Of a DNA stretch of 64,000 nt, positions 48,901 through 61,679 are shown piece by piece. The notes under the pieces are model-generated. The model ran no database searches. It was not told the origin of the DNA and saw only the letters and a program-made list of their open reading frames with translations. The position numbers and the translations under genes are program-made. Positions within the stretch are counted from its first letter, which is position 1. Each line of letters starts with the position of its first letter. Origin of the DNA: Owenia fusiformis (taxonomy: Eukaryota > Annelida > Polychaeta > Sabellida > Oweniidae); contig CAIIXF020000004.1 of the NCBI GenBank assembly GCA_903813345.2, positions 3,307,525 to 3,371,524 of the forward strand. Reading direction: 5' to 3'.

Positions 48901-51900
48901 AAAGAGGCCACCTTACCGAGTCAATGACGCATTTAAAACATGTCAAATATGGCGGAATGTTTTTTGAAAAAGACCCTTCGATAAGAAATCTGTGTTTTTT
49001 CAATATCTAGGTCGACGATGGTCCCATCCAGAAGTGCCCCTTAGGACAAATATTCAGAGTAGAGACATGTTGTTGCGAGTTTGTGTGTAAGTATAATTTT
49101 TATTTTCACCTTTACAACCCCCAATCTTCATTTGGTCGTTTCATCACCACTGTGATTATGTAAAAATTTTAGAAAATCATACACAGACACAGGATGATCA
49201 AATTGGCCAATGCAATGATTTTGGCACAAGTTAAAATGAATAAACGCACGGAGCACACCGCGTCTCGAACTCGCAACCTCTCGGCCAACTCGACAACCCC
49301 CATCCTATTTCAAATGGCATGTGAACAACTTTGTAACAAGCACAGTTTCGAAATTAAAGTGTATCCTTATTACAATGTATTATATTAAGTTCCTCTTTCA
49401 ACGCTTCCTTTTCTTGAGAACAATCACTAAGAATTAAGTTGAAACATATAATTGGCCTGACATTACAAGTACCTGTACGTGTATATGTAATAAGGAATTA
49501 CATATGATCATGGTATCATTGTCTTTAGATGTACAAGACACAGAATGTGCCGATACCACCAGTTTCTACTTCAGCAACCCAGAGGACCCCTGCTGCTCTT
49601 TCCTTCAATGCTGGTCTAACAGGTAATGTAGAGGCTATGAAAACGTGGCTTTAGGAACACTAAGAGGTAACCGACATTTTAGAATGACCTCACATTGGCT
49701 TAAATCTCCTGTTGATATCCAAATGATGCTAACATAGGGATATAGTGATATCCCCATGTTAAGTTGATATAACCTGGCTGAAATCCAAATTTTCTCAAAG
49801 GAGCATTGGTTAATTAGACCTCAACCAGCAGTAGAAATTTATGATTGATTATGAGCATATCGAAAATAATATTAATTGGTTAAAATAGGGTTAAACAAGA
49901 GTTTTTCCGCTTGGTTTTCATTTCAAAGCTTTTGGTTAACCCTTATTTCAGTGGACGGGATATTTTCCCATTCGTCAGTCACTAACTTATTAGTTAAATT
50001 GCACATTCCTTTCCAAAATATTTCTGGAGAGTTAGAGTAAGCATCACCATCAGGTTTATGTTAACTGTACTCAAACAGGATCTTAAGAGGTTCTGGACAA
50101 ATCATTTGATTCTGGACTTGTCATATTTTTTTTTAAACGAAATCACATCCAAGGGTTGAATTTTTATTAGCTATTTAGAGAGTGAGTCCTGCCTAGTATT
50201 AATTTCAATAAAAAAGTTAAAATAGAACCCTATTTGAGAGTCAATCTAATACTTACATTACATTGATAAATTAAGGCAAATCCTGAAATATTTTTAAAGT
50301 GCGTTTTTTAATGAAATATTATCCAGCAAGTATTTAAATGAAACGGTCTTATTTAAATACAAATCATAACATGATATTTTTCATGAAACATTTTTCAATG
50401 AAATTCAATTGAAGGGTCAATATAAAACGAGCTAATTTAGGTGAAAACCCTTACATGATGATGTGTTTTCATAACTTCTTTCATAAAATTCCATCAAGGG
50501 GTGAAGATAAAATGATCGAATTTAAGTGATTTAAGGATCACGAGAATATGTTTTCTTTGATATTTTCTATGAAATCCCATCCAATGGTCAAGGTGAAATT
50601 TTGATTTTGATTTTGATTTGGTCACGTGTTCGAAAGATCCATATAAGGCCCATAGAACCATATAGGAACGTCATTTTGAATGTCACGTGATAGATCCATA
50701 TAAGGCTTTTAGAACCATTTATGGAAAGATGAGGGAAGCCCCTGACACCTGTTTCACGATTTTTATGCACTTCATTATTGTACCGAAGTTTGTCGTTTCG
50801 ATTTGTCGTATTTCGGAATCCTGGTGACAATTTTATACTCCATTGGAGTATTTTTGACCTACTTCTTATGACGGAAATTCCCGAACCTTGTTCGGATTAA
50901 TCCGGATTTTCTGACCTACCTTATCTACCGAGATTTCACGAGTTAACATTCGTCTCATTCCGGAATCCTGGTGACAATTTTATACTCCATTGGAGTATTT
51001 TTGATCTACTTTTTCTGGATTTTGCCCTACTTATTATATCTTGACAACAAGCAAATCAAACAGTTCGACATGAACGGGTCTCGATCAACTAACCTAGACT
51101 ATGGAAGCCAGGCACGCTAACCATGAGGCCAACGAGCTACCGATATGAAAGAACAAAAGTATTATATATTTATACCGAGCGTCAATTCAAAATGATCCTC
51201 ACTTTTGTCTCCACTTAAATACGACTCGTCAGTTGTATCCAGAATAGTAGAACGCCTATGGCGCTAGTGAATAACCAAGTCCCAGGTGAGTGGTTCGTAT
51301 CCCTCCGTGATATACTATTTTTGTTTTATTAAATACGACAGAAAGGAGCAAGGTGTAGGTTGAAAACAAGACGTTAGTTTGTTTCAAAACAGTTTGGAAA
51401 CATTAATCTCTGGAACATTATTTTTTCAACACTGATACAAATTTCCCTGACATGTCTACCGTTTCAAAATTCCCGGTCATCGTTGGCCCTTTTGACCTAA
51501 TTTTAAAATTACCTGACATTTCCAGCACTTGGAAAATCAAGTTAATTTCCCTGACATTTCCAGGTGTGTATGAACCCTGGAAATATCCCACTGGCTCGCC
51601 CTATGAATCGCTAGCACAGATTGGATTGATTAGTGTTTCTAAATGGTGGACGAAGTGTTTGATTAGATAATTTACATATTAAGCTTCTTAAAGGGGCAAC
51701 AAGGCCTGTACATAGAAAATTCGAAATTTTTTACATTTTCTGAATTTTTAGGGCAACATTTGGCTTTAACATCTTTTTTTATACATTTTTTCTTAAAATG
51801 TATGGATAAACAATAAAATTTCAGCATTAAGCAGTGCAAATTCAGTTCAAAGCTTCTATAAAGGGAGTCCAACTTATAGATTTTGAAAATCCGACTCGTT

Positions 51901-54900
51901 TAAAGAAGAATATCAGCAGCTTAAATCACGCCTTGTGATCATACAAAATGGATGGAGGGGGGGGGGGGTAGGCGATTTCTGCAAGAAAACTCAACAAATT
52001 TGGAAGATTTATTTTTTTCAAGATAAAATTTACAACTGAATTGCCAAATGAATAGGTGCAGTGCATGGCAAAATATGTAAGGTCTTCTAGTATTTTTTGA
52101 ACTGATACGCTTCTAAGATATGAGATCTATTATAAAAGGCGCATCATCATCATCATCATCATCAACGTGCAAAAGTCAATGTTTTTGCTATAAATCAGGC
52201 AACAATGGTCTACACGACCTGTAATAAATAGGTATGAGGGGCGTTATTAGAGAATTTTCGTTATAAGTTTTTTAAAAACTTATACGTATACTTATACTTA
52301 TAAACCCAATAAACAAGGTGTTTCATAATTTCCTAATTCGTCGGGAAATATCTCCTAGGACGGTAATAAAAAGGGCCAATGGCATACCATCCGTACCCCC
52401 TTGATGTAAAGCATGTTTAGTTGTGTCATATGTGTTTTCTAGAATCAAATAGGCTGATATAGCACACGGGTTTTACAGATTTATCTACTCTCAAATATAT
52501 TTTTTGTAGATGATCGTTTTGAATCACCTTGTAGAAATAACGAAGGGAGAATTAGTTCAGCTAATGAATGAGTCGAGCTATTTGATTGGATACTATGCCT
52601 ATTCAGCCGATTAATTTTAATAAGCCATTCTGGTCAGTAGGTCCACACATATACTATGCGGAGATCCAACTCTGTAAGTTTATAATCTGCGTATAAAGGC
52701 CCTTTTATACGTAAAAACTTAAAAATTGACCTTATAATTTCATGAGAACTTTGAAATGATCGACTCGTTCGTGTAGTGATTCACTTTAAAGGGTCTTGTT
52801 TATCGTACACTACAAGGACCCGTCAACTAGAATTTAGTTTATCGTGTTCATAATTGACACTAGCAAAGGACATTGTATTCGCAGTCCCTAGTTGATGATG
52901 AAGCTTGACTATATCGGGAATAGTTATGCCCCACTTGGTACAGATTATGAAAATCAATTTGAATTGATTTTAGTTCGACAAGACCCTTTAAACTATAAGT
53001 ATACGTATAAGCTTTTGAAACAACTTATAACGAAAATTCTCTATTATCACAACACTGACATTGCTCACTTTTTAAAGTTGTTTCAAAGCGTTATATGTAA
53101 ATGGGCGTGTGGAAGGCCCGTGGGTGGCAATAAAATAACTCGAACTTCAAATTAAAATATATATAAAATAGTATATTTCAAACGTCAATGTTTAAAATAC
53201 AATGCTCTGTAATGTACAACATGAACTCTTACAGCAACTACTGACAAGCCAACATCCAATGCAAACTCAGCTACATGTGAGTGAGAAAGACCATATAGCA
53301 CACTACCCTACCTCGATAGCGCATGCGCGAATTTTTGGGCTTTCAATCAGGTCGCTTTTGAGTATATCGACTGCTTAGTGAAAAGGTTAATACGTTTGGT
53401 GCTCGGAGTGAGTCAATATTGCTATTCGCTGAACTTCAGTGGTGCAATAGTGAAGTCCATGTTCCAAGTTATATGATAGTTGAAGAAATAATGTAAATAA
53501 TATCGTTTTAAATTTTAAAATATTTGATATGTCATAGTACACGGTACACAGCTGCAAAAGTTGATCAATACAGGGTACAAGGAATGTAAATTGTTCAATA
53601 GTACAGGGAGCGAGAAAGTAAGCTGATTATACAGACATACTATGTCCAGATCTCATGTATATTTACGTTGCAAACAGTGAAATAATACTAAAAAGGCCGC
53701 CTGTTGATGCTTCGAGGTGTCATCAATTGTTATTTAATCCAAATAAAGTAAACATTATTTAGAAGATTTAGACACGGGCTTTCAGGTCGTAAATGCATTT
53801 TAGTCATTAAATTAACAAGAACGCTAGATTATACGTGTTACTAGGGTATAAATTGAAATAAAATAACGAAATTAAATATAAAAACTTAAGTGATGATTGA
53901 CTATTGGCTATTAGGATTAATGACTATCCGCTATTCACAATAATTAAAATTGCGTGAACTACATGTAAAGAATCTTTCTATATAACCCCTTGAATGGTCT
54001 AATTCACTACCGTCCTCAAAAACCGATCATTTAAAATAGTTTGTTCAAAATACCATCATGCCACGACATTTTGTTCTTCACGATTTGCTGTGGAGGTGAT
54101 ATGACGTCGTATTTCTCTATTATTGTAAAAAAAACTAATACCAGATCGATGTAGTCTTATATGACGTGTTGAATGTCACATGTTTTTGGATGGTATCTGA
54201 TCCAGTGATTTTGCATTTAATCATGAAACGCTCAACACAAGACACCTCGATACAAACATCATCCTCCTTGTGACAAGAGGAAAAATGTTTCACAATATGT
54301 TATGCCTAACGGCAAAGTAAAGATACATTTCTGGGACGACTATTTTGCATCTTAAGATTTTATAAAAACAATTAATTCACAAAAGTACAGTTGAATAACA
54401 TACTGGAAAACGTATCCACATATAACACGATGACAAGCAGTTTAAATAACAGTTTACTGGGGTTTTGTTACATATCAATGTAACATTTTCGAAGGGAAAC
54501 TTACATGCTCCCTGTACGTTGACAGATTTACTGAAATGTATCGTGTATTGCATTAAGTTTTGCTTCACTGCGCCCACTATTATCTATCTTTGCCTATAGT
54601 GGTTTTTTGCCAACAATATTCTACAAACTGCTTGATGAATTAATTCTATGTCTGGTAGAACACTAAAAATAAATGTAAAATGTATTTTACGTTCAGAAAT
54701 ATGGAATTAAACCCACGTCCTCCATTTGCAACTTAGCTGTACCCTGTTTCCCTTTTAAACGTGGTCACGTGGTAGGGTAGTGTGATATAGGGGATCAATA
54801 GATATATAAAACTGACACAGTTTGCATAGTTGAATAACTCAAGGTGAAAAGTGAACATGGTATTAAAAGAGTAAAACTGCAAACAACCTACTTAGGGACC

Positions 54901-57900
54901 TGTTATATTGAGATGAATAGGGATTGATTAATATGAACAGTAATAATATAAAATGTGAAAATGACCATGTTACATATACAAAAAATAACCCCATTGTTAC
55001 AAAATCACAAAAAGTGAAATATCTATTGTATTGCATTTTCGTTCACTGGACATATTTTAATTGCATTGCTATTAGATACATTTTAAGGGTGATATGAAAA
55101 TTGAACCACGAAAACAGATGTACTTTAAGTTAAAGGGAACTTTCTACCATACCCGTCATGCTATCTGACCCGAACGAGCCACCTTGTGGTGAGATTGGTA
55201 ACTACCTGCTCGCATCTGCGTTATTACGCAGAGACATAAACGTATACACAAGGAAACGATAGGAGATAACCTATTTTATCTCTGTATACATTTTAACTTT
55301 AATACATCGTTGAATCGAATTTGTCCAAAGGTCTTGAAACGTAAAATACCTAAATATTTATCTTAGACCTTGGGATGACCTTGTACAAGAAACATTAATT
55401 TTGACCTCGGTTCATCTAATCATAATTCGCCAAGGGCCATAGTATCATCAAACGCCAAATACCTAGACATTGATCGTTTACTTGGATTTAAATAAGGAGT
55501 ATGATTTTAAAATTGGCTAGGTCGTGGTTAAGCAACAATAGTATGTTCGAAATACCGCTGTGTAATGCTTGGATCATATTTGCTGCGAGTATTTTGTTCA
55601 AAATTGAATACATTTCTGAACACAATACTCAATCGGCCGGCCGCCGTAGTGAAAATCGGAGCAAATGTGACCAAGACATAAAACAATTGAATAATACTGT
55701 ATCAGTTTCACATTTACAGCGGTCAAAAGCATTTACAAAAAAATCCAGAGTTGGCAATCATATAAAATGAAACCAATCCCGCTGTGATTCATAGAAATAA
55801 CTAATTTACTGCATTGAGTTCAATGTTATAACCATGTCGATTTACATGAGTGTCCGATTCATTGTACCAAATTTAAACCTTGACTGTTCTCCAGAAAGCA
55901 ATAAGCTGACATATATCATATTTTACATTTTAATACAACTGAAAAGATAATAAATGTTTTAATATAAAGTTGACGTAGTTATAAATGTTTTCAGCGTAAA
56001 ATCAAAGCACAACCATATAATTAAAAACATTACACTGGGATTCCAACTGGATACAACTGACGAGTTGTATTTAGGTGGCCTAAAGTGCTGCTTATTTTTT
56101 CGTGAAGCCACTCAGTAAAATTACGATTTCTCTCAACCCTGATGTTCAATCAACATCATTCGAGTATCTATATGTTCCTGACACGTTCGGGCATCCGGTT
56201 ATGACAACGTCTACCCAATGTTTGCACGAGAAATTGACGTAATTCATGACTGAAATCGGGAAGACAAAAATATGTGATATTCTTTCAGAATTGTTTATAA
56301 TAACTATTTACAAAAACGTTCCCGAGACCTTATCCATTTAGGTAGGGTTTGTTTTAAAGTCGAAAAGCCCCAATAAGACAATACAAACCCAGATTAAACC
56401 CAGAAGAATGCAGATTTCATGTAATGATTTACGTTCATGTAAACAAGGAAAGTACATATAATCCCCATATAAAACACTGGCCTACGTGACATGTAAACAC
56501 AGGTTCAAATTGAAATATAGAAAATTTTCAACATAGCATTTGCTTGTGTGTTCTGTATGCCCCTCTACCTGCTAATAAGGCAATGTATCTTCAAATAAAA
56601 CCTTAGCCAAGTAGATAAGGGTCTCTGGAACACTTTTGTAAATAGTTTTCACAAGCAATTTTATTCCCGGACGCCCAAATGTGTCAGGAACACATATATA
56701 TTTGAATGATCTTGATTGGACATCAGGTTGCAGAGAAATCGTATTTTTACTGAGTGGATTATTGAATTTCATAGATCTAGAGGCCCTTCAGGAGTGGAAA
56801 ACCTTAAATTATCAGAGATTAATGTTTCCAAACTGTTTTGAAACAAACTAACGTCTTGTTTTCAACCTACACCTTGCTCCTTTCTGTCGTATTTAATAAA
56901 ACAAAAATAGTATATCACGGAGGGATACGAACCACTCACCTGGGACTTGGTTATTCACTAGCGCCATAGGCGTTCTACTATTCTGGATACAACTGACGAG
57001 TCGTATTTAAGTGGAGACAAAAGTGAGGATCATTTTGAATTGACGCTCGGTATAAATATATAATACTTTTGTTCTTTCATATCGGTAGCTCGTTGGCCTA
57101 ATGGTTAGCGTGCATGGCTTCCATAGTCTAGGTTAGTTGATCGAGACCCGTTCATGTCGAACTTTTTGATTTGCTTGTTGTCAAGATATAATAAGTAGGG
57201 CAAAATCCAGAAAAAGTAGATCAAAAATACTCCAATGGAGTATAAAATTGTCACCAGGATTCCGGAATGAGACGAATGTTAACTCGTGAAATCTCGGTAG
57301 ATAAGGTAGGTCAGAAAATCCGGATTAATCCGAACAAGGTTCGGGAATTTCCGTCATAAGAAGTAGGTCAAAAATACTCCAATGGAGTATAAAATTGTCA
57401 CCAGGATTCCGAAATACGACGAATCGAATCGGCAAACTTCGGTACAATAATGAAGTGCATAAAAATCGTGAAACAGGTGTCAGGGGCTTCCCCTCATCTT
57501 TCCATGAATGGTTCTAAAAGCCTTATATGGATCTATAACGTGACATTGAAAATGACGTTCCTATATGGTTCTATGGGCCTTATATGGATCTTTCGAACAC
57601 GTGACCAAATCAAAATCAAAATTTTACCTTGACCATTGGATGGGATTTCATAGAAAATATCAAAGAAAACATATTCTCCTGATCCTTAAATCACTTAAAT
57701 TCGATCATTTTATCTTCACCCCTTGATGGAATTTTATAAAAGAAGTTATGAAAACACATCATAATGTAAGGGTTTTCACCTAAATTAGCTCGTTTTATCT
57801 TGACCCTTCAATTGAATTTCATTGAAAAATGTTTCATGAAAAATATCATGTTATGATTTGTATTTAAATAAGACCGTTTCATTTAAATACTTGCTGGATA

Positions 57901-59240
57901 ATATTTCATAAAAAATGCACTTTAAAAATATTTCAGGATTTGCCTTAATTTATCAATGTAATGTAAGTATTAGATTGACTCTCAAATAGGGTTCTATTTT
58001 AACTTTTTTATTGAAATTAATACTAGGCAGGACTCACTCTCTAAATAGCTAATAAAAATTCAACCCTTGGATGTGATTTCGTTGAAAAAATATGACAAGT
58101 CCAGAATCAAATGATTTGTCCAGAACCTCTTAAGATCCTGTTACTCTTGACAAATTTTCTTGATGATTTTATATTGTCGATTAAATCGTCTGTTTCATCA
58201 TTTTGAATCGTCTCGGGCTGCAATATTTGTTGTCTGTTGAAATGAGCATCTTTCCTGTGATCAGTAAAATCAGGAGCCTGAAAATTAGTTTTATTCATAT
58301 CATATGCATGTGACCAAGAATTAGCCAATAAGCGTGCAGAGTAAATATCGGGTATAAACTAAACATATTAAACTTATTCCTGCCATTTAGGGGAATAGTT
58401 TACATTACTTTGCTTTCGGGAATCCTGTCCAGAACATATATTATGCTTACTTTTATACTGATACCATAGGACCGGGTACGATGTTGTAAAATGTATGCCT
58501 CCAAGCGTCTGGAATGACGTCAACAAGACATGTGACACCACTGATAACGTCATAGAGTGTTCTGACGCAATTTGTGGGGTTGAAATGACCGACCCACCAT
58601 GTGACGAAAATAGCGCAGCTGCTTGCTGTAGGGCTGGTATATACTACGATGTAAGTTATCCGATATATGATGTAAATACGATATGCAAATGCAATTTGCA
58701 AGTACCATACCAGTGGTAGTTCCATCATCGTGTGAAACCCTTGATATGAGGTGACGAAGTTGCATGCAACTTGTAAAATAATGAATTGGCCTATGAAGCT
58801 ATTTCTTGTATGATCTCTAAACAAAATCTCCAAAAATCAACGATATATAATGAATCGCTGAAGTTCTTAAGGATTCACATTTCAAAGTGCAAAATTGGAT
58901 GTTGTAATTTAGTGTTAAGATTCTCCGAAATAATAAAAACATAAACAAATTTTGTGAAAATCTTTAGATAATCCTTAAAGGATACTTTTTAGAAAATAAA
59001 CATGACAAGGCATGATGTGAACCACAATTTTTCTGAAATTTAGCCTACTCACTAGATCTGCTTCTCTCATCAATTAAACCATTGTAGAATGTAGATGGTG
59101 AACCTACACGATACATAATTGCTGACGGACCAGATGGACCCTCAGACAGATTCTCGACGTGTCCAGAAGATATGAACGGTGTACAGTTGGTATTTAATGG
59201 TGACCCCGATGTTTGTTCTTGTGAGGCTCCAGAGTCCTAA
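45910..59240 (+). CDS. Secreted cysteine-rich protein with two CBM14/peritrophin-like domains, complete
   Basis: Nine exons: 45910-45976, 47097-47207, 47718-47813, 48105-48149, 48671-48762, 49011-49086, 49529-49622, 58470-58650, 59088-59240. All are GT-AG and all phases agree, giving 304 residues. Residues 1-14 are a signal peptide (MILLTLLISVVFAS). Order of modules: A1 (ECIDGNGYISG, DCCSFVVC, KCMGGTAWNNVLKSCDQP), B1 (TTCCVGQNVNRGEPGF, CPLGQIFRVETCCCEF), A2 (ECADTTSFYF, PCCSFLQCW, KCMPPSVWNDVNKTCD), B2 (CCRAGIYYDNVDGEP, STCPEDMNG, CSCEAPES). A modules follow the CBM14 pattern (C, CC-F-x2-C, C-x2-GT-W/F-N, C-D), which binds chitin in other animals. B modules were not recognised. A doubled CC replaces the usual single cysteine. 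A role in chitinous matrix, gut lining or shell is inference. Confidence 0.85.
47212..47700 (+). repeat. Tandem copies (61 bp) of an exon end plus 5' splice site
   Basis: After the true donor of exon 2 at 47208, seven more copies of ACTGGTTTGCTTG/GTGAGTAT follow, with donor positions 47240, 47357, 47418, 47479, 47540, 47601 and 47662. The last six are exactly 61 apart. Units read TGTGATAATACACCACTTAA, CAAGACTGGTTTGCTTG, GTGAGTATTGTATCGATCGG. Exon 2's reading frame stays open into the array until a TGA at about 47446. One unit has A for G before the donor (CTTA/GTGAGT, 47418). Confidence 0.9.
49236..49310 (-). mobile_element. tRNA-like SINE remnant in an intron
   Basis: On the minus strand, GTTGTCGAGTTGGCCGAGAG (box A-like) and TTGCGAGTTCGAGACGCGG (box B-like) are spaced more tightly than in a real tRNA. 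It is probably a decayed SINE head in the sixth intron of the chitin-binding gene. Confidence 0.35.
51082..51150 (-). mobile_element. tRNA-like segment inside the left arm
   Basis: On the minus strand: GGTAGCTCGTTGGCCTCATG, GGTTAGCGTGCCTGGCTTCC, then TTGATCGAGACCCG. It resembles box A and box B at tRNA-like spacing. The same segment is at 57086-57152 on the plus strand in the right arm. A SINE head caught in the repeat arm is the likely reading. Confidence 0.4.
51950..51970 (+). repeat. Poly-G run
   Basis: GGAGGGGGGGGGGGTAGG inside the 8-kb element. Runs of this kind also occur at 17887, 18786, 18837, 38461 and 46866. Confidence 0.5.
52142..52165 (+). repeat. (ATC)n microsatellite
   Basis: Seven CAT/ATC units in a row, in the centre of the 8-kb element. 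Confidence 0.7.
52248..53043. mobile_element. 0.8-kb TIR element nested in the 8-kb element
   Basis: AGAGAATTTTCGTTATAAGT and AAACTTATACGTATACTTAT at 52248-52305 are matched by the inverse at 52994-53043. No transposase ORF. Confidence 0.6.
56100..56770. repeat. Inverted repeat pair nested in the 8-kb element
   Basis: 56104-56205 and 56660-56765 are inverted copies of about 100 bases: CCACTCAGTAAAATTACGAT, GTTCCTGACACGTTCGGGC and their complements. They stop about 45 bases before the right arm starts. Confidence 0.55.
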
Positions 59241-59283
59241 CATTAATACCCCGTTACAATGTAAATTGATTTTAATATAAAGT

Positions 59284-59289
59284 AATAAA
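59284..59289 (+). promoter_or_regulatory. Likely poly(A) signal of the chitin-binding gene
   Basis: AATAAA 44 bases after the stop codon ending at 59240. Confidence 0.55.
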
Positions 59290-59373
59290 GAACCACGATA
59301 TGTTCTCCACTTTAAGAATTCTGTTCATCTAATTCCACAATGTCATATTAATTAAAATTACGAGATAATTATA

Positions 59374-59605
59374 TACAGGGTGAAAATTTTACAATTTCCT
59401 GATTTGCATCTTGGACGATTTCACGGGAGAGCTTACCTTGACGGAAAACGTGATAACTTTTTTCAAAATTATAGATGCAATATTAACCACTGTTTTTTCA
59501 CTTGAACACTTTACAGCTTTATAGATAACATAAAAATCAGAAAGATTCAATTATATTTGAAAAGGTTATTCAGAAAATAGAGGGCAACTTTTGTGTCACC
59601 GTGTA
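59374..59605. mobile_element. Mariner-like MITE, about 230 bp
   Basis: The left end TACAGGGTGAAAATTTT and the right end, complement of TTTGTGTCACCGTGTA, are imperfectly inverted. TA-rich flanks; no ORF. Confidence 0.4.
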
Positions 59606-59609
59606 TTTT

Positions 59610-61125
59610 TATCATTTTTATTTGAAATGCAGATATACAGTCCGTATGCCTACTCAAATACCATATATTTCCAAAGATATATATGTATTGTTTGATTTAA
59701 ATCTTTTCATTCAGTAAACAGAACGGGTGTTAATTAGTCAGTATATATCTCATAAGTCATTAGTATTTGCAATTCTCTCGAACTTTGTGTGGTGAATGTA
59801 AAAAGAACTGTTGCGTCACATGAAACAACCTGACCTTGAGAGATCAAACTTTTAAAGATGGCGGATCCTGACATAATTTGTTCGTTTCATATCTTCTAAC
59901 ATCGATTTTCGTGTAACTGCTCGATAAGTCTAAGAAGAAATTACAAAACTAATATCTCTGAGTAGGAGAACTGTATCTACGGATATAAAGTACATAGATC
60001 TGATGACAGGAATGGTTATAATGCAATGTTAAACCTCACAGAAATCCTCCGACGAAATATTACGAGGGATCATGGGAGCCTATCCTCCTTTATCTAAGTG
60101 CCAGAATTCCTATTTTTAGCACACCGCTTAAAAAACAGTTTACGTGAAAGCGACTATTTCATCATGTGATATGTTTTCTGTAGAGATTGCATCATTTATC
60201 TGGAGTATTCAATGTTAATTGATTAGAGTCATAAAATTAAAGGGAAGGATGGCTTAAGTTAGGCAATTCCAGATACTATACGTAGCCATATACAGATATA
60301 CCAGAGGCGAAAAATGTAGTGCTGAAAATTCAAACATCTAGTTATGTCTGTATTAATAATGACTTCGGGGAACTCGCTGTTAAGTGAATATTACTGGTAA
60401 GTAATACAACCACTTTTTAGTTAAAACAATCAATGCATATGCTATAATTATCTAATAAATGCAAGTATTAATGTATAGAACCTATTGGGAGATATATTTC
60501 CATTTTTATTAAATACTGTAGTATAGTCATATTCAAATTAAAAAAATTGGTAGAGGGTAAATACTCAATAAAAATAATAAATCTCGATATTTACTTCCTT
60601 GTTGCTTTGTATACTAGAGATATCTGAAAGAGTGACTTAAATGACTAATTCATTTTCTTACAGCAGTTTGAGTTGAACAAATATTGTAAAATACAAGCAA
60701 TAAGGTTGAGACTTGAATCGGTCACATTGACATTCATGTTTATCTGGTTGGTTTATGCTGCGGGGAGGTTCATAACACAAATCGATGAACTGCATTCCGT
60801 GATGACTCATTTTGAGGTATGGGGGAATCCCAACACTACCTCAAAGATAAAATAATTACCGTCACGTGACCAGTCATGTCATATTTAAACAGCTGACTTG
60901 CACATCCATACATAAGAAAACTCCCACTTCTGTTCGTGAATGCAATATCGTATGCTGTTCGTTTTGTAATTTTTCGATAACAAAACGAGCAATACTTAGC
61001 ATATATGCAAACTTCGACATTGTTAATCTAAATAAACATAATTCACGGCATCTTACAACGTGATCGTAGCATAAATAGCAAGAGTCGCATGACGAAATCC
61101 AACCGTGAAGTCAATTATACACATA
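59610..61125. other. Gene-free stretch
   Basis: No domain, repeat with ends or RNA gene recognised. The short open frames at 60673-60855 and 60866-61063 have no support. Confidence 0.4.
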
Positions 61126-61129
61126 CTCA

Positions 61130-61672
61130 TATCATGGGCTTTCAACTAGAAGGGTAGGCAACTTCCCATATTTCATACATAAACATTGCCATGGGTTTTC
61201 AAAATTGGAGAATGTACACATTCCAAGAAAATCTTATTTTGTACTTTTAATTGATGATTAAAAGAAATAACTCAAAAATAAAAACATGATCTTCTACATA
61301 CATCTTGATAATTTAATAAAAATTGGAATTCATCATAATTATGACAATACAGAAAGTGAACATTCTCCCACAAATTATGTTTTTATTGGAATGTGTTCTT
61401 GAATAATTACCCACAATGCAATACTCAAGAGAACATCTTGATAACCCTTATTCTTATTGGTCTCTTTTGTTTACTTTTATATGATATTGAATATATTTTA
61501 TGCTTAAATCATATTAAAAAATTGATTTTTATTCAAAATAATACTAAAACATATACATTTATCTCATACTTTTTGAAATATTGCCATAAAAGGGAAGCAT
61601 GTCATTGCTCATTTTGAAGGTCTCGTGTTATTACATAGAGTTGCATACCCTTCTAGTTGAAAGCCCATGCTC
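61130..61672. mobile_element. 540-bp TIR element
   Basis: CATGGGCTTTCAACTAGAAG at 61133 and its inverse ending near 61669, with about 30 well-matched bases per end, flank a very AT-rich centre. Confidence 0.6.
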
Positions 61673-61679
61673 ATATTAA

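Larger units (their letters stand above)
50074..58142. mobile_element. 8-kb element with 1.3-kb terminal inverted repeats
   Basis: Left arm 50074-51412 and right arm 56812-58142 are inverted copies along their full length, ending AACAGGATCTTAAGAGGTTC and its complement, with mostly single-base differences by eye. ACTC lies at both outer edges and may be a short target duplication. The 5.4-kb centre has no transposase-like ORF but contains two further inverted-repeat elements. Each arm holds a tRNA-like segment and two direct copies of GGAATCCTGGTGACAATTTT. It lies wholly in intron 7 of the chitin-binding gene, which it makes about 8.8 kb long. Long arms suggest a large DNA transposon derivative (Polinton-like, MULE-like or fold-back); the family is not settled. 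Confidence 0.85.

Noticed and set aside
50588-50830. ORF repeated in the right arm at 57450-57632
   Set aside because: Both copies exist because the arms are inverted repeats. Inside them the reading comes from a direct repeat of ATCCATATAAGGC, with no protein family match.
53235-53276. Possible exon (acceptor ttacag, TTDKPTSNANSAT, donor gtgagt) between exons 7 and 8 of the chitin-binding gene
   Set aside because: Phase does not fit: joined to exon 7 it gives a stop within three codons. Exon 7 joins 58470 perfectly, and the segment lies inside the 8-kb inserted element.
58107-58328. 73-residue minus-strand ORF between the 8-kb element and exon 8
   Set aside because: It begins inside the repeat arm, has no domain and is opposite to the host gene.
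59041-59087. Alternative start or extra exon before the last exon of the chitin-binding gene
   Set aside because: The acceptor at 59087 with phase 0 already gives a clean join from 58650; nothing more is needed.
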